Positions 22,468 to 37,369 are shown, counted from the first letter of the stretch. The stretch: DNA of 64,000 nt from Enterobacter pseudoroggenkampii (GCF_026420145.1 NZ_JAPMLV010000002.1:441676-505675), one strand, 5' to 3'. Notes: generated from the letters alone by a model not told the origin. Translations and numbers: made by a program.

Positions 22468-23472
22468 TTATCGCGTTGCGTTAGTCGGCGTCTTCATATA
22501 ACGGAAGAAATCGCTGTCCGGGCTGAGCACCATCACATCCTGATTGCTCTGGAAGCTATTCTCGTAAGCACGCAGGCTACGGATAAAGGCGTAGAAGTCA
22601 GGATCCTGGCTGAAGGCATCAGCGAACAGCTTTGCCGCTTCGGCATCACCTTCACCGCGCAGGATACGGCCCTGGCGCTCAGATTCCGCCAGCGTCTTGG
22701 TGACTTCGTAATCCGCTGCTGCACGCAGCTTCTCAGCCTCTTCCTGGCCCTGTGAACGGTGACGACGGGCTACCGCTTCACGCTCGGCGCGCATACGGTT
22801 GTAAATCGCCTCAGACACTTCTGCTGGCAAGTTGATCTGCTTGATACGCACGTCAACCACTTCGATACCCAGCGCAGCCATACTGTTCGGGTTGATCACC
22901 GGCACTTTACCGTTGGTCTCCGCCTGAACGCGTTCAGCCGCTTTGGCAATCGCATCATCTGCTGCCGGGGTTGAAACTTCGTCTTCCGTGCCCGCGGTAC
23001 CGGAGTTCAGGGCATCGCGAACTTCCAGGGTCAGACGACCACGGGAGTCGGTCACGATGTCTTTCACATCCAAACGACCAATCTCGGAACGCAGACGGTC
23101 AGAGAACTTACGCTTCAGCAGCACTTCTGCCTGAGAAACGTCACCGCCGCCCGTTGCCAGGAAGTAACGGCTGAAATCGCTGATACGCCATTTGATATAG
23201 GAATCAACGATCAGGTCTTTCTTCTCTTTGGTCACGAAACGGTCAGCCTGGTTATCCATGGTCTGGATACGCGCATCAAGCGTTTTCACTGACTGAATGA
23301 ACGGCACCTTGAAGTGCAGGCCCGGCTCGTAAATTACCGGGCGTTTGTCGCCATCACGCACGACGCTGCTGAACTGGAACTTGATCCCACGCTCGCCTTC
23401 TTTCACCACAAAGATCGAGGTATAAAGCACGACCAGTACGATGACGATGATCGCAATAACTGACTTACGCAT
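22468..23472 (-). CDS. hflC: FtsH-protease modulator HflC
   Basis: 334 residues, SPFH/band-7 family. One N-terminal membrane anchor (about 4-22), the band-7 domain, and a coiled-coil rich in Ala/Glu (about 220-285). HflC and HflK form a large membrane cage around FtsH and limit its attack on membrane proteins. The start lies 2 bp after the hflK stop, indicating translational coupling. Confidence 0.97.
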   Translation of the reverse strand: MRKSVIAIIVIVLVVLYTSIFVVKEGERGIKFQFSSVVRDGDKRPVIYEPGLHFKVPFIQSVKTLDARIQTMDNQADRFVTKEKKDLIVDSYIKWRISDFSRYFLATGGGDVSQAEVLLKRKFSDRLRSEIGRLDVKDIVTDSRGRLTLEVRDALNSGTAGTEDEVSTPAADDAIAKAAERVQAETNGKVPVINPNSMAALGIEVVDVRIKQINLPAEVSEAIYNRMRAEREAVARRHRSQGQEEAEKLRAAADYEVTKTLAESERQGRILRGEGDAEAAKLFADAFSQDPDFYAFIRSLRAYENSFQSNQDVMVLSPDSDFFRYMKTPTNATR

Positions 23473-23474
23473 CC

Positions 23475-24734
23475 TTATTCCCCCTGACGCTGGTAGTCGT
23501 TACGCTGCGCGTTAGCACGGCGTTGGTCCATAATGTCACCATCGTTCGAAGAAGGCGTTGTGTTCGTGCTGGCGCTGCCTGTTGAGGCTGGCGGCAGACG
23601 CAGCAGGTTGTTCGCGCCGCTGGTGTCGCCTTTCGCTGCTGGCGCAGAACTGCCTTTCAGCATCTGATCCAGCGGCAGAACCATCAGGTTTCCGCCTTTA
23701 TTGTCGTTAACCAACACTTTGCGGGTGTGGCTCAGCACTTTTTCCATGGTCTCGATATAGAGACGCTCACGGGTAATTTCCGGTGCCGCTTTATATTCCG
23801 GCAGGATCTTCGCAAAGCGAGCCACTTCACCCTGAGCTTCCAGGATGGTCTGCGTCTTATACGCGCGCGCTTCTTCCAGAATACGCTGCGCCTGACCGTT
23901 AGCGCGTGGCTGAACTTCGTTGGTGTACGCTTCTGCTTCACGGATGTACTGCTGTTCGTTTTCACGGGCAGCAATCGCATCGTCAAATGCGGCTTTCACC
24001 TCTTCCGGCGGACGCGCAGCCTGGAAGTTGACGTCCAGCAGGGTGATACCCATGTTGTACGGACGAATGGTCTCTTCCAGCTCGCGCTGGGTATCGCTAC
24101 GAATAACGGTACGACCTTCGGTCAGGATACGGTCCATGGTGTATTTACCGATCACACCGCGCAGGGCGCTGTCGGTCGCCTGACGCAGGCTGTCATCGGC
24201 GCTGGTCACGCTAAACAGATAACGCTCAGGATCGGTCACGCGGTACTGCACGTTCATCTCAACGCGCACCACGTTTTCGTCAGAGGTCAGCATCACGCCA
24301 GAGGCGGCCAGTTCACGGACGGATTCCACGTTTACCGCGGTCACGTCGTCAATGAAGGTCGGCTTCCAGTTCAGACCCGGCTCAACCAGATGGCTGAACT
24401 TGCCGAAACGGGTGACCACGCCGCGCTCTGCTTCTTTAATGGTGTAGAATCCGCTGGCTGCCCAGATGATGACCACCGCAGCGGCCACGATGCCCACTAC
24501 GCGGCCCCCCATTGGCGGGCGCGAACTCTGAGTGGAATTGCCACCCGAGCCAGAACCTTTTCCTCCGCCAAGGCCACCAAGCTTCTTGCTCAGCTTGCGG
24601 AAGATATCATCCAGATCCGGCGGCCCCTGCTCGCGACCACCTTTGTTGCCATTTCCCTCAGAGTTGCCGCCAGGTTTGCTGCTTCCCCACGGGTCGCGGT
24701 CTTGTCCGTTATTACCGGGCTGATTCCACGCCAT
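23475..24734 (-). CDS. hflK: FtsH-protease modulator HflK
   Basis: 419 residues. Gly/Asn-rich cytoplasmic N-terminus (MAWNQPGNNGQDRDPWGSS), membrane anchor at about 80-98, band-7 domain with FYTIKEAERGVVTRFGKFSH, coiled-coil (about 260-330) and a low-complexity C-terminus. Partner of HflC in the FtsH-HflKC complex. GGAG precedes the ATG. Confidence 0.97.
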   Translation of the reverse strand: MAWNQPGNNGQDRDPWGSSKPGGNSEGNGNKGGREQGPPDLDDIFRKLSKKLGGLGGGKGSGSGGNSTQSSRPPMGGRVVGIVAAAVVIIWAASGFYTIKEAERGVVTRFGKFSHLVEPGLNWKPTFIDDVTAVNVESVRELAASGVMLTSDENVVRVEMNVQYRVTDPERYLFSVTSADDSLRQATDSALRGVIGKYTMDRILTEGRTVIRSDTQRELEETIRPYNMGITLLDVNFQAARPPEEVKAAFDDAIAARENEQQYIREAEAYTNEVQPRANGQAQRILEEARAYKTQTILEAQGEVARFAKILPEYKAAPEITRERLYIETMEKVLSHTRKVLVNDNKGGNLMVLPLDQMLKGSSAPAAKGDTSGANNLLRLPPASTGSASTNTTPSSNDGDIMDQRRANAQRNDYQRQGE

Positions 24735-24790
24735 GTATATGCTCCATATTTGTTATGCAAGGGCGAATTATTCAGGCATCCCCTTTCTGA

Positions 24791-26071
24791 TCAGACGATA
24801 TAGTCGACCAGCGCAGGTTCTTGTTTACAGAGGCGACGCCAGTCAACGATCGGCATACGCACCTGCATCCCCACGCTGCCGTCATCCTCCATCCACTCTT
24901 TTTCTATCGCCTGAAGCTGATAAAACCGGCTGCGCAGCCTGCCTTCCTGTGGCGGCAGTCGCAGCGTGTGCTGAGCTACCTCACCGGAAAGACGTTCTGT
25001 CAAAGCCTGGAAAAGCAGTGGCACACCAATACCGGTCTGGGCAGAAAGCCAGACCCGAATCGGTTTGTTCTCTTCATCTCTGTCGATACGCGGTTCGAAA
25101 TCGTCCAGCATATCGATCTTGTTCATGACCAACAGCGTGGGAATTTCGTGGGCGTCGATCTCTTCGAGCACCACGTTCACCGCGTCGATGTTCTCCTGCA
25201 CGCGCACGTCTGCCGCATCAATCACGTGCAGCAGCAGCGTCGCCTGTCGCGTCTCCTGCAGGGTGGCCTTGAATGCCGCCACCAGGTCATGCGGCAGGTG
25301 ACGGATAAACCCTACGGTATCCGCCAGCACCGTTTCACCGACGTCTGCGACGTCAATACGGCGCAGCGTAGGGTCCAGGGTCGCAAACAGCTGGTCTGCG
25401 GCATAAACCTGGGCCTCGGTTATCTGGTTAAACAGGGTGGATTTACCGGCGTTGGTATACCCCACCAGCGACACCGTCGGGATGTCGGCTTTCGTTCGTG
25501 CCCGACGCCCCTGCTCACGCTGTTTCTCAACCCTTTCCAGACGTGAGAGGATCTGGGTAATTCGGCCACGCAGCAAACGACGGTCGGTTTCGAGCTGGGT
25601 TTCACCCGGGCCGCGCAAACCAATCCCGCCTTTTTGTCTTTCAAGGTGTGTCCAGCCACGCACCAGACGCGTTGCCAGATGGCGCAGCTGCGCCAGCTCA
25701 ACCTGCAGTTTCCCTTCGTGGGTACGTGCACGCTGAGCAAAAATATCTAAAATCAAACCCGTGCGATCGATAACACGGCATTCGCAAAGGGCTTCCAGGT
25801 TGCGCTCCTGGGCTGGAGACAGCGCATGATCAAACAACACGACTGACGCGCCGGTTGCTTTTACGGCATCCGCAATTTCGACTGCTTTACCTTCACCAAC
25901 AAAATACTTTGGGTGCGGCGCTTTACGGCTACCGGTAATCACCTGCATTGCTTCGACACCGGCGGAAGAGACCAGAGATTCAAACTCCTGGAGGTCTTCC
26001 ATATCTTTGTCTTGCGAAAAATAGATGTGTACCAGCACCGCCTGCTCACCGGCATCATAACGGTCAAACAA
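24791..26071 (-). CDS. hflX: Ribosome-associated GTPase HflX
   Basis: 426 residues, same length as E. coli. N-terminal HflX domain, then a glycine-rich linker ([20 protein letters not shown]) and a GTPase domain with G1 [10 protein letters not shown]3 [10 protein letters not shown] and G4 NKID. HflX binds 50S and splits stalled ribosomes under heat stress. The start is TTG at 26071 ([15 protein letters not shown]), preceded by GAGAGG, as in E. coli. 56 bp upstream of hflK in the same orientation. Confidence 0.96.
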   Translation of the reverse strand: MFDRYDAGEQAVLVHIYFSQDKDMEDLQEFESLVSSAGVEAMQVITGSRKAPHPKYFVGEGKAVEIADAVKATGASVVLFDHALSPAQERNLEALCECRVIDRTGLILDIFAQRARTHEGKLQVELAQLRHLATRLVRGWTHLERQKGGIGLRGPGETQLETDRRLLRGRITQILSRLERVEKQREQGRRARTKADIPTVSLVGYTNAGKSTLFNQITEAQVYAADQLFATLDPTLRRIDVADVGETVLADTVGFIRHLPHDLVAAFKATLQETRQATLLLHVIDAADVRVQENIDAVNVVLEEIDAHEIPTLLVMNKIDMLDDFEPRIDRDEENKPIRVWLSAQTGIGVPLLFQALTERLSGEVAQHTLRLPPQEGRLRSRFYQLQAIEKEWMEDDGSVGMQVRMPIVDWRRLCKQEPALVDYIV

Positions 26072-26145
26072 GCGTAAACCTCTCTAAAAAGATCAGCGGG
26101 GAACGCAGGATCCCTGGCTCCCCGTGTGGATAACAGTGCGAAACC

Positions 26146-26469
<324 letters not shown>

Positions 26470-26542
26470 TTATATGCTTGTTTTGTACTTAGAACCTTGC
26501 GATTCTGAAAAATTGCGCACGATACGTCTCAATTGTACACAT

Positions 26543-27493
26543 TCAGTGAGCGATATCACCAACAACCTCAATCACTTCGTTTAACGCCTGTTGCGGTTTT
26601 TCACTGTCTAGCCAGTGAACGCCGTCCCAACCGCGCAACCAGGTGATCTGGCGCTTCGCTAACTGTCTCGTGGCGCAAACACCTCTATAAACCATTTCAT
26701 CGTATGAAATCTCACCTTCAAGATACGACCACATCTGGCGGTATCCCACACAACGAATGGAAGGCATGTCCGTATGCAAATCTCCACGGGCAAATAACGC
26801 CCGCACTTCTGCTTCAAAATCTGAAGCTAACATCTGATGAAAACGCTGCTCAATTCGCTGATGGAGCAGTTCACGGCTCGCCGGGGCGATGGCGAACTGA
26901 TGCACCTGATACGGCAGAGCGTCTCCTGACGTTTGCGTCAGTTCCGTTAAAGTTTTACCCGAAATGAAAAAAACTTCCAGTGCCCGGGAAAGCCTTTGCG
27001 GATCATTTGGATGGATCCGTGCTGCGGCAACCGGGTCAATTTCCGCCAGTTGCTGATGCAAAACGTCCCAACCCTGCTCTGCCGCCTGCTGCTCAATTTT
27101 CGCTCTTATTTCCGGATCCGCGGATGGCAGGGGTGACAACCCCTCCAGCAACGCCTTGAAATAGAGCATGGTTCCGCCAACCAACAGCGGTATACGTCCC
27201 GCCGCCGTTATCTCGGCCATCTCGGCTAAGGCATCCCGGCGGAAATCCGCTGCGGAGTACGCCTGAGCCGGGTCGAGAATATCCAGCAAACGGTGCGGTG
27301 CCGCACGCAGCTCTTCTGCGTCAGGCTTCGCCGTGCCGATGTCCATCCCCCGGTAGATGAGGGCGGAGTCGACGCTAATCAACTCTACAGGCAAAACTTT
27401 ACGCAACTCAATGGCGAGCGCCGTTTTGCCGGAGGCCGTTGGGCCCATTAAAAAAATTGCCTTAGGCAGGCTCGCCTTACTTGCGTCAATCAT
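26543..27493 (-). CDS. miaA: tRNA dimethylallyltransferase MiaA
   Basis: 316 residues, full length. P-loop [14 protein letters not shown], then [18 protein letters not shown] and [20 protein letters not shown]. It adds the isopentenyl group to A37 of tRNAs reading codons that begin with U. The start overlaps the mutL stop by 8 bp, so translation is coupled. Confidence 0.97.
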   Translation of the reverse strand: MIDASKASLPKAIFLMGPTASGKTALAIELRKVLPVELISVDSALIYRGMDIGTAKPDAEELRAAPHRLLDILDPAQAYSAADFRRDALAEMAEITAAGRIPLLVGGTMLYFKALLEGLSPLPSADPEIRAKIEQQAAEQGWDVLHQQLAEIDPVAAARIHPNDPQRLSRALEVFFISGKTLTELTQTSGDALPYQVHQFAIAPASRELLHQRIEQRFHQMLASDFEAEVRALFARGDLHTDMPSIRCVGYRQMWSYLEGEISYDEMVYRGVCATRQLAKRQITWLRGWDGVHWLDSEKPQQALNEVIEVVGDIAH

Positions 27494-29330
27494 GTTTCAG
27501 GGCGTTCATCGCCGTTTGTAAATCAACAGGTTGTAATAACCCACCCGGCGGCGTTTTCACCAGATGCGGACAGAGGCGTTCCACCTCCGCCAGCACGCTA
27601 ATGGCCTGCGCCATACTCCACGGCGTGTGTTCGCTTGCCAGATGGCGGGCGATCCACTGCGCGGTGTTGGCGGCATCAAACGCTGTTTGCTGCGCCAGGT
27701 AGCCTATCAGTTCAGGAATCAAGTTTTGTAAATTTTGTTGGCGTAAGGGTAAAGGCACTGCACGAATTGTCACATGTTGTGGTTCGAGCACAGTTTCAAT
27801 ACCCATCTGCGCCAGCTGCGACTCGGCGCGCTGCAATACCCTTGTTTCATCAGGGGATATTTTCAGGCGAACCGGAATTAACAACGGCTGCGCGCAGGCG
27901 GCATTTTCGCCAGGCGTGAGCTGCACCTGCTTAAGCCAGCGTTCGGCGACCGGCAGTGCCAGAAGCATCAATTTGCCGTCACGCTCAAGCAGTGCCATAT
28001 CCGGCGCGATAATCGTCAGCACCCGGCCAAAACTCTGGCTATGGCCGTCCAGAGAAGGCTGAGCGGCCGGAATGTGCTCTTTACGTTCCACGGCTGGCGT
28101 TTCCAGCAGCTTGCGGTACAACGCGCCCTGCTGCTTCTGATAGCCAGGCTGGGCATTCGGATAGTTCGCGCCCGTTGGACGCGGCGCGCTACCAGCCGGG
28201 GAGTAACGCGGGGCTTCCGGTTCACGCGCAACGGCAGGCTCCGCAAAATGGTTGCGCCCTGCCGCCACACGGTTTTCGGGCAGCGGACGCGGTGCAGGAG
28301 CGTCGTTCTCCAGCGGCAGCGTTGGCTCTGCCTGCTGCTGCAACACGGTGGCCACGCCCTGATAAATGAAGTCGTGAACCAGACGCGACTGGTGGAACCG
28401 CACCTCATGCTTGGCGGGATGGACGTTCACATCCACCTGATGGGGGTCGATGTCCAGATAAAGGACGAATGCAGGCTGCTGATCGGCACCCAGTTTGTCT
28501 TCGCAGGCCTGGCGAATCGCGTGATTGATGAGACGGTCGCGCATCATGCGGCCGTTGACGTAGCAATACTGGATCTCCGCAAACGCAGCACTGCTCGCGT
28601 TTGGATCGGCAACCCAGCCGCGCAGCGCCAGATCGCCGTGCTGCCACTCAATGGCCAGGGCCTGTTCAAGGAACGGCGTACCGCAGATCGCCCCCAAACG
28701 GCGCTCTTTCTGTCCACCTTCTGCCACCGCGCGATACTGGCGCATCACCTTGCCGTTGTGGCTGAGGTTGATGGTGACATCGAATCGCGCCAGTGCGATA
28801 CGCCGGATGATCTCGTCGATATGGCCGAACTCGGTCTTCTCGGTACGCATAAACTTGCGTCGGGCGGGGGTGTTGTAGAAGAGATCTAATACTTCAAGCG
28901 TCGTGCCGACAGGGTGTGCTGCGGGTTTAACCGTGACATCCATATCGCGCCCTTCGGCGTAAGCCTGCCAGGCTTCCTGCTGTTCGGCGGTACGGGAGGT
29001 CAGCGTTAAGCGCGAAACCGAGCTGATACTGGCCAGCGCTTCACCGCGAAAACCGAGGCTAATAATCGCCTCCAGGTCATCCAGAGAGGCAATTTTACTG
29101 GTGGCGTGACGGGCCAGCGCCAGCGCGAGCTCGTCTTTTTTAATGCCACAGCCGTTGTCGCGAATGCGAATAAGCTTCGCGCCACCGCGTTCGATATCAA
29201 TATCGATGCGGGTTGCGCCCGCATCGAGGCTGTTTTCCACCAGCTCCTTCACCACCGACGCAGGGCGTTCCACCACCTCACCGGCGGCGATTTGGTTCGC
29301 GAGCTGCGGCGGTAGAACCTGAATCGGCAT
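27486..29330 (-). CDS. mutL: DNA mismatch repair protein MutL
   Basis: 614 residues (E. coli 615). GHL ATPase motifs: [56 protein letters not shown], and [11 protein letters not shown] Pro-rich linker (about 340-420) leads to the C-terminal dimerisation domain. No DQHAAHERI-type endonuclease motif is seen, as expected where MutH does the nicking. The gene is intact, so no mutator phenotype is predicted from it. Confidence 0.97.
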   Translation of the reverse strand: MPIQVLPPQLANQIAAGEVVERPASVVKELVENSLDAGATRIDIDIERGGAKLIRIRDNGCGIKKDELALALARHATSKIASLDDLEAIISLGFRGEALASISSVSRLTLTSRTAEQQEAWQAYAEGRDMDVTVKPAAHPVGTTLEVLDLFYNTPARRKFMRTEKTEFGHIDEIIRRIALARFDVTINLSHNGKVMRQYRAVAEGGQKERRLGAICGTPFLEQALAIEWQHGDLALRGWVADPNASSAAFAEIQYCYVNGRMMRDRLINHAIRQACEDKLGADQQPAFVLYLDIDPHQVDVNVHPAKHEVRFHQSRLVHDFIYQGVATVLQQQAEPTLPLENDAPAPRPLPENRVAAGRNHFAEPAVAREPEAPRYSPAGSAPRPTGANYPNAQPGYQKQQGALYRKLLETPAVERKEHIPAAQPSLDGHSQSFGRVLTIIAPDMALLERDGKLMLLALPVAERWLKQVQLTPGENAACAQPLLIPVRLKISPDETRVLQRAESQLAQMGIETVLEPQHVTIRAVPLPLRQQNLQNLIPELIGYLAQQTAFDAANTAQWIARHLASEHTPWSMAQAISVLAEVERLCPHLVKTPPGGLLQPVDLQTAMNALKHD

Positions 29331-29339
29331 GAATTCTCC

Positions 29340-30680
29340 TTAGTTGGTCGCGGTCATCTCACCCGGCAGCGCTGCGCTGGCCGTCTGGCCAGCACCACTC
29401 TGTGGCGCAGACTGCAGCGGATGGGCATCAAAGTATTTACGCAGACCGTTATAAATCGCTTCGGCAATTTGCTGCTGGTAGCTGTCGCTTCCCAGCAGAC
29501 GCTCTTCACCGTTGTTACTGATAAAGCCCGTCTCTACGAGGATGGACGGAATATCCGGCGAGCGCAGAACGCCGAGGCTGGCATGTTCCGGACGACGCTT
29601 ATGCAGCACGCCAACGCTTTGCAGCTGGTTCAATACGTTAGTGGCGACATCATACCCGACGCGCTGAGAATGACCGAACTGTAAATCCAGCACCGCCTGG
29701 CTGAGGTACGGATCGGACTGGCTGTTCGCCAGCACATCGCCCGCGCCGCCTAACAGTTCAGACTGCTTCTCATGCTCTTCCAGCCAGTTGGCCATTTCGC
29801 TGTTGGCGCGACGGTTTGACAGCACCCAAACCGAGGCGCCGGTCGCGCTACGATTCGGTGCGGCGTCCGCATGAATGGAGACCAGGAAGTTCGCGTTTTG
29901 CTTACGCGCCACATCCGAGCGTCCCATTACGGAGATAAAGTAATCCCCGTCGCGGGTCAACACGCCTTTAAACATCGGGTCGTCATTGAGTAGCGAACGC
30001 AGTTTACGCGCGATAGCGATCGTCACGTTTTTTTCTCGCGTGCCGCCAGGGCCAATCGCCCCCGGATCTTCCCCGCCGTGACCCGCATCAATGGCGATAA
30101 TCACTTTGTCACCGCTGGCCGTCGCGCGTCGCGCGCTGGCAGCCGGACGCGTCACCGTATTGCTGCTGGTTGCCGCAGTAATGCGATCGTTCTGCGATTT
30201 AAACGGATTACGCGCAGGTTCAGAAGGACGGGGCGTATACACCGGTTCTTCCACACGCTTCGCTACGACCGGCGGCGGTGGAGGCGGTGGCGGTGCGTCG
30301 GCATTGATGGTAAAGACCACCGTATAGTTCGCTCCGTTTTGCTGCTTCACCGCCTTCGTTATGCCCTTTTCGGTCAGATCGACCACCAGGCGTAGCGACT
30401 GGCTATCCTGCGGTGTTCCCGAACGGATGCTTTTCACCAGGTTGTTACCGCTGAACCGCAGCGGTAGCCCCTGAATCACGCCTGTCTGTTTGATATCCAG
30501 CGCCACGCTGTGGCTGTCTGGCTGTGAAAACGCATATTCAGGATCGCCCATAAAGCTGAACGTGATCCGGGCCTGGCTTTCGCCGTTCGATACCTGAATA
30601 TCTGAGAGGTTTGCCGCCCCGGCCTGCGCGCACAGCAGCACGGTGGCAGCCAACAACCAACCTTTAACGCGATTTATCAT
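29340..30680 (-). CDS. amiB: N-acetylmuramoyl-L-alanine amidase AmiB
   Basis: 446 residues (E. coli 445). Signal peptide (about 1-23), AMIN domain (about 25-125) for septal localisation, a linker with a run of prolines, and an Amidase_3 domain with zinc ligands in [19 protein letters not shown] (His), the Glu in [10 protein letters not shown] and [12 protein letters not shown] (His), plus a C-terminal catalytic Glu in VETGFISNN. It cleaves septal peptidoglycan once EnvC activates it. The start [14 protein letters not shown] at 30680 gives a proper signal peptide; the longer frame runs into tsaE. Confidence 0.96.
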   Translation of the reverse strand: MINRVKGWLLAATVLLCAQAGAANLSDIQVSNGESQARITFSFMGDPEYAFSQPDSHSVALDIKQTGVIQGLPLRFSGNNLVKSIRSGTPQDSQSLRLVVDLTEKGITKAVKQQNGANYTVVFTINADAPPPPPPPPVVAKRVEEPVYTPRPSEPARNPFKSQNDRITAATSSNTVTRPAASARRATASGDKVIIAIDAGHGGEDPGAIGPGGTREKNVTIAIARKLRSLLNDDPMFKGVLTRDGDYFISVMGRSDVARKQNANFLVSIHADAAPNRSATGASVWVLSNRRANSEMANWLEEHEKQSELLGGAGDVLANSQSDPYLSQAVLDLQFGHSQRVGYDVATNVLNQLQSVGVLHKRRPEHASLGVLRSPDIPSILVETGFISNNGEERLLGSDSYQQQIAEAIYNGLRKYFDAHPLQSAPQSGAGQTASAALPGEMTATN

Positions 30681-30696
30681 CCCGTCATCCCTACGC

Positions 30697-32672
<1,976 letters not shown>

Positions 32673-32674
<2 letters not shown>

Positions 32675-33812
32675 GTCACAGCCCCTCGATCTCAATGAAT
32701 TAGCGCAAAAAATAAAACAGTGGGGTGCTGAGCTTGGCTTCCAGAAGGTGGGCATTACCGATACCGACCTTTCCGCCAGCGAGCCGAAACTGCAGGCCTG
32801 GCTGGACAAACAATACCACGGCGAAATGGAGTGGATGGCGCGCCATGGCATGATGCGCGCCCGTCCACACGAGCTTTTGCCGGGGACATTACGCGTCATC
32901 AGCGTGCGCATGAACTATCTGCCCGCCAACGCGGCCTTTGCGCGCACGCTAAAAAATCCCTCTTTGGGTTACGTCAGCCGGTACGCCCTGGGACGTGATT
33001 ACCATAAGCTTTTGCGTAACCGTTTAAAAAAACTCGGGGAAACTATTCAGCAGCACTGTGTTTCGCTGAATTTTAGACCCTTTGTCGATTCTGCGCCTAT
33101 TCTTGAGCGCCCGATTGCCGAAAAAGCCGGGCTTGGCTGGACAGGTAAGCACTCACTAATCCTCAGCCGCGACGCCGGATCGTTCTTCTTTCTGGGTGAA
33201 CTGCTGATTGATTTACCGCTGCCGGTAGACGGCCCGGTAGAGGAAGACTGCGGCCGTTGCGTGGCCTGTATGACCATCTGCCCAACGGGCGCCATCGTTG
33301 AGCCTTACACCGTTGATGCCCGTCGCTGTATCTCCTACCTCACTATCGAACTGGAAGGGGCCATTCCAGAGGAGTTCCGACCGCTTATCGGCAACCGCAT
33401 CTACGGCTGCGACGATTGCCAGCTCATCTGCCCGTGGAACCGCTATTCACAGCTTACGGACGAAGAGGATTTCAGCCCGCGTAAGGCGCTCCATGCGCCG
33501 CCGCTCATTGAGCTGTTCGCCTGGACCGAGGCCTGGTTCCTGAAGGTGACGGAAGGTTCGGCCATTCGCCGTATCGGGCATCTGCGCTGGCTGCGAAATG
33601 TGGCCGTCGCGCTGGGTAATGCCCCGTGGGATGAAGCGAACGTGCAGGCGCTTGAAAGCCGTAGAGGTGAGCACCCACTTCTTGATGAGCACATAGAATG
33701 GGCGATTGCGCAGCAAATTGAGAAACGTAATGCCTGCGTGGTCGAGGTGCAGCTACCGAAGAAACAGCGTCTGGTGAGGGTGATTGAAAAAGGGCTTCCG
33801 CGGGATGCCTGA
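32673..33812 (+). CDS. queG: Epoxyqueuosine reductase QueG
   Basis: 379 residues, same length as E. coli QueG. Cobalamin-binding N-terminal region and a ferredoxin-like part with two 4Fe-4S sets: CGRCVACMTICPTGAI and CDDCQLICPWNRYS. It removes the epoxide oxygen in the last step of queuosine synthesis in tRNA. Starts at 32673, divergently overlapping nnr by 2 bp. An imperfect short hairpin follows the stop, with no clear T-run. Confidence 0.97.
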
Positions 33813-34082
33813 ACTATTCACAGCCTGTGAATAAAATTACAAACTCAAGCGCCATCTGGGCTGGAGAAGAGGTCAAGTGATCTCAATAACATTTTGAAAT
33901 CAAATTTTATACTGTAAATACAGTGCTTTACGAAGATATTATTCACCATGCTAAGTTTTAACCCTGTTTCGGTTAAGCGCAGTTTCTGTGGATAACTCTG
34001 TTCACAAGAGTATTTCAGAGACAACAGAAAACGTCCCCAGCGATGCTTTTCGCTGTGGATATTTTAGAGATGAAGAAGAATT

Positions 34083-34158
<76 letters not shown>

Positions 34159-34194
34159 TTGGGTGGTCCGTGCTGTGGAAGCACTTTCAAATTT

Positions 34195-34270
<76 letters not shown>

Positions 34271-34306
34271 TTGGGCAGTCTGTGCTATGGAAGCACTTTC
34301 AAATTT

Positions 34307-34382
<76 letters not shown>

Positions 34383-34442
34383 AAATCTGCACTGCTTTTG
34401 TTGCTGTCGTAACGTGTAATTCTCTGTCGTTACGGGAGGCGC

Positions 34443-34470
34443 ATTATACGAGAAATCCTTTTAGCTGCAA
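34443..34470 (-). promoter_or_regulatory. Promoter of the tRNA-Gly operon
   Basis: Minus strand: -35 TTGCAG (34465-34470), 16-bp spacer, consensus -10 TATAAT (34443-34448), then a GC-rich discriminator GCGCCTCCC. The discriminator type is typical of stringently controlled stable-RNA promoters. Confidence 0.85.
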
Positions 34471-34578
34471 CCCCCCTTAAAGCGATTTTTTCGAAATTAA
34501 GTTCAAATGCTTATTTAATCGGCAAGCTGAACAATTTAACGACAAAAACCCGGCCACGCAAGGCGCCGGATCGCAAAA

Positions 34579-35124
34579 TCACAGCTTAATAAAGTTTTCG
34601 CGGTAGTAGGAAAGCTCCGCCACGGACTCTCGGATATCATCCATCGCCTGATGCGTGCCCTGTTTTTTAAAGCCGTCGAGGATTTCAGGCTTCCAGCGAC
34701 GCGCCAGCTCTTTCAACGTGCTGACGTCCAGATAGCGGTAGTGGAAGTAAGACTCCAGCTCCGGCATGTACTTAAACAGGAAACGACGATCCTGGCCGAT
34801 GCTATTCCCACAGATTGGCGATTTGCCTGCCGGAACCCACTGTTTCAGGAACTCAAGCGTCGCCAGCTCCGCCTCACGATCACCCATAGTGCTCGCCTTT
34901 ACCCGCTCCACCAGACCGCTGCCGGTGTGGGTACGCACGTTCCACTCATCCATCAATGCCAGCTGGTCATCGGACTGATGCACCGCTATCGTTGGCCCTT
35001 CCGCCAGGATATTCAGGTTGGCGTCCGTCACCAGGGTTGCAATTTCAATAATGCGATCGCGCTCGGGATCCAGCCCGGTCATTTCGAGATCGATCCAAAT
35101 CAGGTTGTTTTCATCCGCGCTCAT
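34579..35124 (-). CDS. orn: Oligoribonuclease Orn
   Basis: 181 residues, DEDDh exonuclease. ExoI motif [20 protein letters not shown], ExoII around [10 protein letters not shown], and Exo[20 protein letters not shown]. It degrades 2-5-nt RNAs, including pGpG, and is essential in E. coli. Start [10 protein letters not shown] at 35124; a start four codons upstream is possible but lacks support. Confidence 0.97.
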   Translation of the reverse strand: MSADENNLIWIDLEMTGLDPERDRIIEIATLVTDANLNILAEGPTIAVHQSDDQLALMDEWNVRTHTGSGLVERVKASTMGDREAELATLEFLKQWVPAGKSPICGNSIGQDRRFLFKYMPELESYFHYRYLDVSTLKELARRWKPEILDGFKKQGTHQAMDDIRESVAELSYYRENFIKL

Positions 35125-35231
35125 GTTATTTTCCACCCTTCTCGCATAACCGGCAGTAGCAGGTTAACTAGTATTAATTAGAGTGTATCATAGAGGTTTT
35201 GCCCCCTACGGGCGACCAGGAGCCAGTGCGA

Positions 35232-36284
35232 TTGAGTAAAAATAAACTCTCCAAAGGGCAGCAGCGCCGCGTGAATGCCAATCACCAGCGCCGTCTTAAA
35301 ACCACTGCGGAGAAGGTCGATTACGACGACAACCTGTTTGGCGACCCAACGGAAGGCGTAGTCATCAGCCGTTTCGGTATGCACGCTGACGTGGAATCCG
35401 CCGATGGTGCGATTCACCGCTGCAACATCCGCCGGACCATTCGTTCTCTGGTGACCGGCGACCGCGTCGTCTGGCGGCCGGGTAAAGAGGCGGCGGAAGG
35501 CGTGACGGTAAAAGGCATCGTTGAAGCGGTCCATGAGCGCACGTCCGTATTAACCCGTCCCGATTTCTACGACGGGGTCAAACCGATTGCCGCCAACATT
35601 AACCAGATTGTTATCGTATCGGCGATTTTGCCCGAACTGTCGCTCAATATTATCGACCGATATCTCGTCGCCTGCGAAACGCTGCAGGTTGAACCGATTA
35701 TCGTGCTGAACAAAATCGATCTGCTGGACGACGACGGCATGGCCTTCGTCAATGAGCAGATGGATATCTATCGCAAGATTGGCTACCGCGTTCTGATGGT
35801 CTCCAGCTATACCAAAGATGGCCTGAAACCGCTGGAAGAGGCGCTTACCGATCGCATCAGCATCTTTGCGGGCCAGTCCGGCGTGGGCAAATCGAGCCTG
35901 CTGAACAACCTGCTTGGCCTCCAGCAAGAGATCCTCACCAACGATGTCTCTGATGTCTCGGGCCTGGGCCAGCACACCACCACCGCGTCACGCCTGTATC
36001 ACTTCCCGCACGGGGGCGATGTCATCGACTCCCCGGGCGTGCGAGAGTTCGGTTTATGGCACCTGGAGCCGGAACAAATCTTTAACGGATTTGTCGAATT
36101 CCATGATTATTTAGGCGCTTGCAAGTACCGCGACTGTAAACACGATAACGACCCAGGCTGCGCTATCCGTGAAGCGGTTGAGAAAGGCGAGATCGCGGAG
36201 ACCCGCTTCGAGAATTACCACCGTATTCTTGAGAGCATGGATCAGGTAAAAACGCGTAAAAACTTTTCTGATTCTGATAACTGA
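35232..36284 (+). CDS. rsgA: Ribosome small-subunit GTPase RsgA
   Basis: 350 residues. OB fold at the N-terminus, a circularly permuted GTPase (G4 NKID, then G1 GQSGVGKSS, then G3 DSPGVREFG) and a C-terminal zinc knuckle [14 protein letters not shown]. It checks late 30S maturation near the decoding centre. TTG start at 35232 (encoding [13 protein letters not shown]) preceded by CAGGAG, as in E. coli. Confidence 0.96.
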   Translation: MSKNKLSKGQQRRVNANHQRRLKTTAEKVDYDDNLFGDPTEGVVISRFGMHADVESADGAIHRCNIRRTIRSLVTGDRVVWRPGKEAAEGVTVKGIVEAVHERTSVLTRPDFYDGVKPIAANINQIVIVSAILPELSLNIIDRYLVACETLQVEPIIVLNKIDLLDDDGMAFVNEQMDIYRKIGYRVLMVSSYTKDGLKPLEEALTDRISIFAGQSGVGKSSLLNNLLGLQQEILTNDVSDVSGLGQHTTTASRLYHFPHGGDVIDSPGVREFGLWHLEPEQIFNGFVEFHDYLGACKYRDCKHDNDPGCAIREAVEKGEIAETRFENYHRILESMDQVKTRKNFSDSDN

Positions 36285-36381
36285 CAACTAAGCTAAGCAT
36301 CGCTAAAATCGTCCCCTTTTTTCAGGTTCCGGCGGCATAACGCCGGATCAGGAACGACAAAACAATGGCCTGGAGGCTACC

Positions 36382-37350
36382 TTGTTAAACGCATTTAAAC
36401 TTTCGCTTCAATACATTCTGCCAAAACTGTGGCTCACTCGCCTGGCGGGCTGGGGCGCAAGCAAACGCGCGGGCTGGCTGACCAAACTGGTCATCGACCT
36501 TTTCGTAAAATATTACAAGGTCGATATGAAAGAGGCGCAGAAGCCGGACACCGCCAGCTACCGCACCTTCAACGAATTCTTCGTGCGCCCGCTGCGTGAC
36601 GACGTGCGCCCGCTGAACACCGACCCTAACGTCCTGGTGATGCCGGCAGACGGCGTCATTAGCCAGTTGGGTAACATCGAAGACGACAAAATTCTGCAGG
36701 CGAAGGGCCATAATTACAGCCTGGAAGCGCTGCTGGCGGGTAACTACCTGATGGCGGATCTGTTCCGCAACGGTACCTTTGCCACCACCTATCTGTCACC
36801 GCGCGACTACCACCGCGTGCACATGCCGTGTAACGGCATCCTGCGCGAGATGATTTACGTCCCGGGCGATCTGTTCTCCGTGAACCACCTGACCGCGCAG
36901 AACGTGCCGAACCTGTTTGCCCGTAACGAGCGCGTCATCTGTCTGTTTGATACTGAATTTGGCCCTATGGCACAGATTCTGGTGGGTGCAACCATCGTAG
37001 GCAGCATTGAAACTGTCTGGGCCGGCACCATCACTCCACCGCGTGAAGGCGTGATCAAACGCTGGACCTGGCCTGCCGGTGAAGCGGAAGGCTCTGTGGC
37101 CCTGCTGAAAGGTCAGGAAATGGGTCGCTTCAAGCTGGGCTCCACCGTGATCAACCTGTTTGCGCCAGGCAAAGTGAAGCTGGCTGAACAACTCGAAAGC
37201 CTGTCGGTCACCAAACTGGGCCAGCCGCTGGCGGTCTCGACAGAAACCTTCGTGACGCCAGAGGCAGAACCTGCTCCGCTGTCACAGGAAGAGATCCAGG
37301 CCGAGCACGACGCCAGCCCGCTGGTTGAAGACAAAAAAGACGAAGGCTAA
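36382..37350 (+). CDS. psd: Phosphatidylserine decarboxylase proenzyme Psd
   Basis: 322 residues, same length as E. coli. The self-cleavage motif LGST is present; Ser254 becomes the pyruvoyl group of the alpha chain. Other conserved segments: [25 protein letters not shown] and PREGVIKRW. It makes phosphatidylethanolamine at the inner membrane. TTG start with a GGAGG ribosome site. The next gene, mscM, begins 19 bp after its stop. Confidence 0.97.
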   Translation: MLNAFKLSLQYILPKLWLTRLAGWGASKRAGWLTKLVIDLFVKYYKVDMKEAQKPDTASYRTFNEFFVRPLRDDVRPLNTDPNVLVMPADGVISQLGNIEDDKILQAKGHNYSLEALLAGNYLMADLFRNGTFATTYLSPRDYHRVHMPCNGILREMIYVPGDLFSVNHLTAQNVPNLFARNERVICLFDTEFGPMAQILVGATIVGSIETVWAGTITPPREGVIKRWTWPAGEAEGSVALLKGQEMGRFKLGSTVINLFAPGKVKLAEQLESLSVTKLGQPLAVSTETFVTPEAEPAPLSQEEIQAEHDASPLVEDKKDEG

Positions 37351-37369
37351 CAACAGAAGGATCGCTGAC

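Noticed and set aside
33909..33924. A LexA-box-like TACTGTAAATACAGTG downstream of queG
   Set aside because: The CTGT and ACAG halves are 4 bp apart; LexA needs 8 bp. No gene starts close by.
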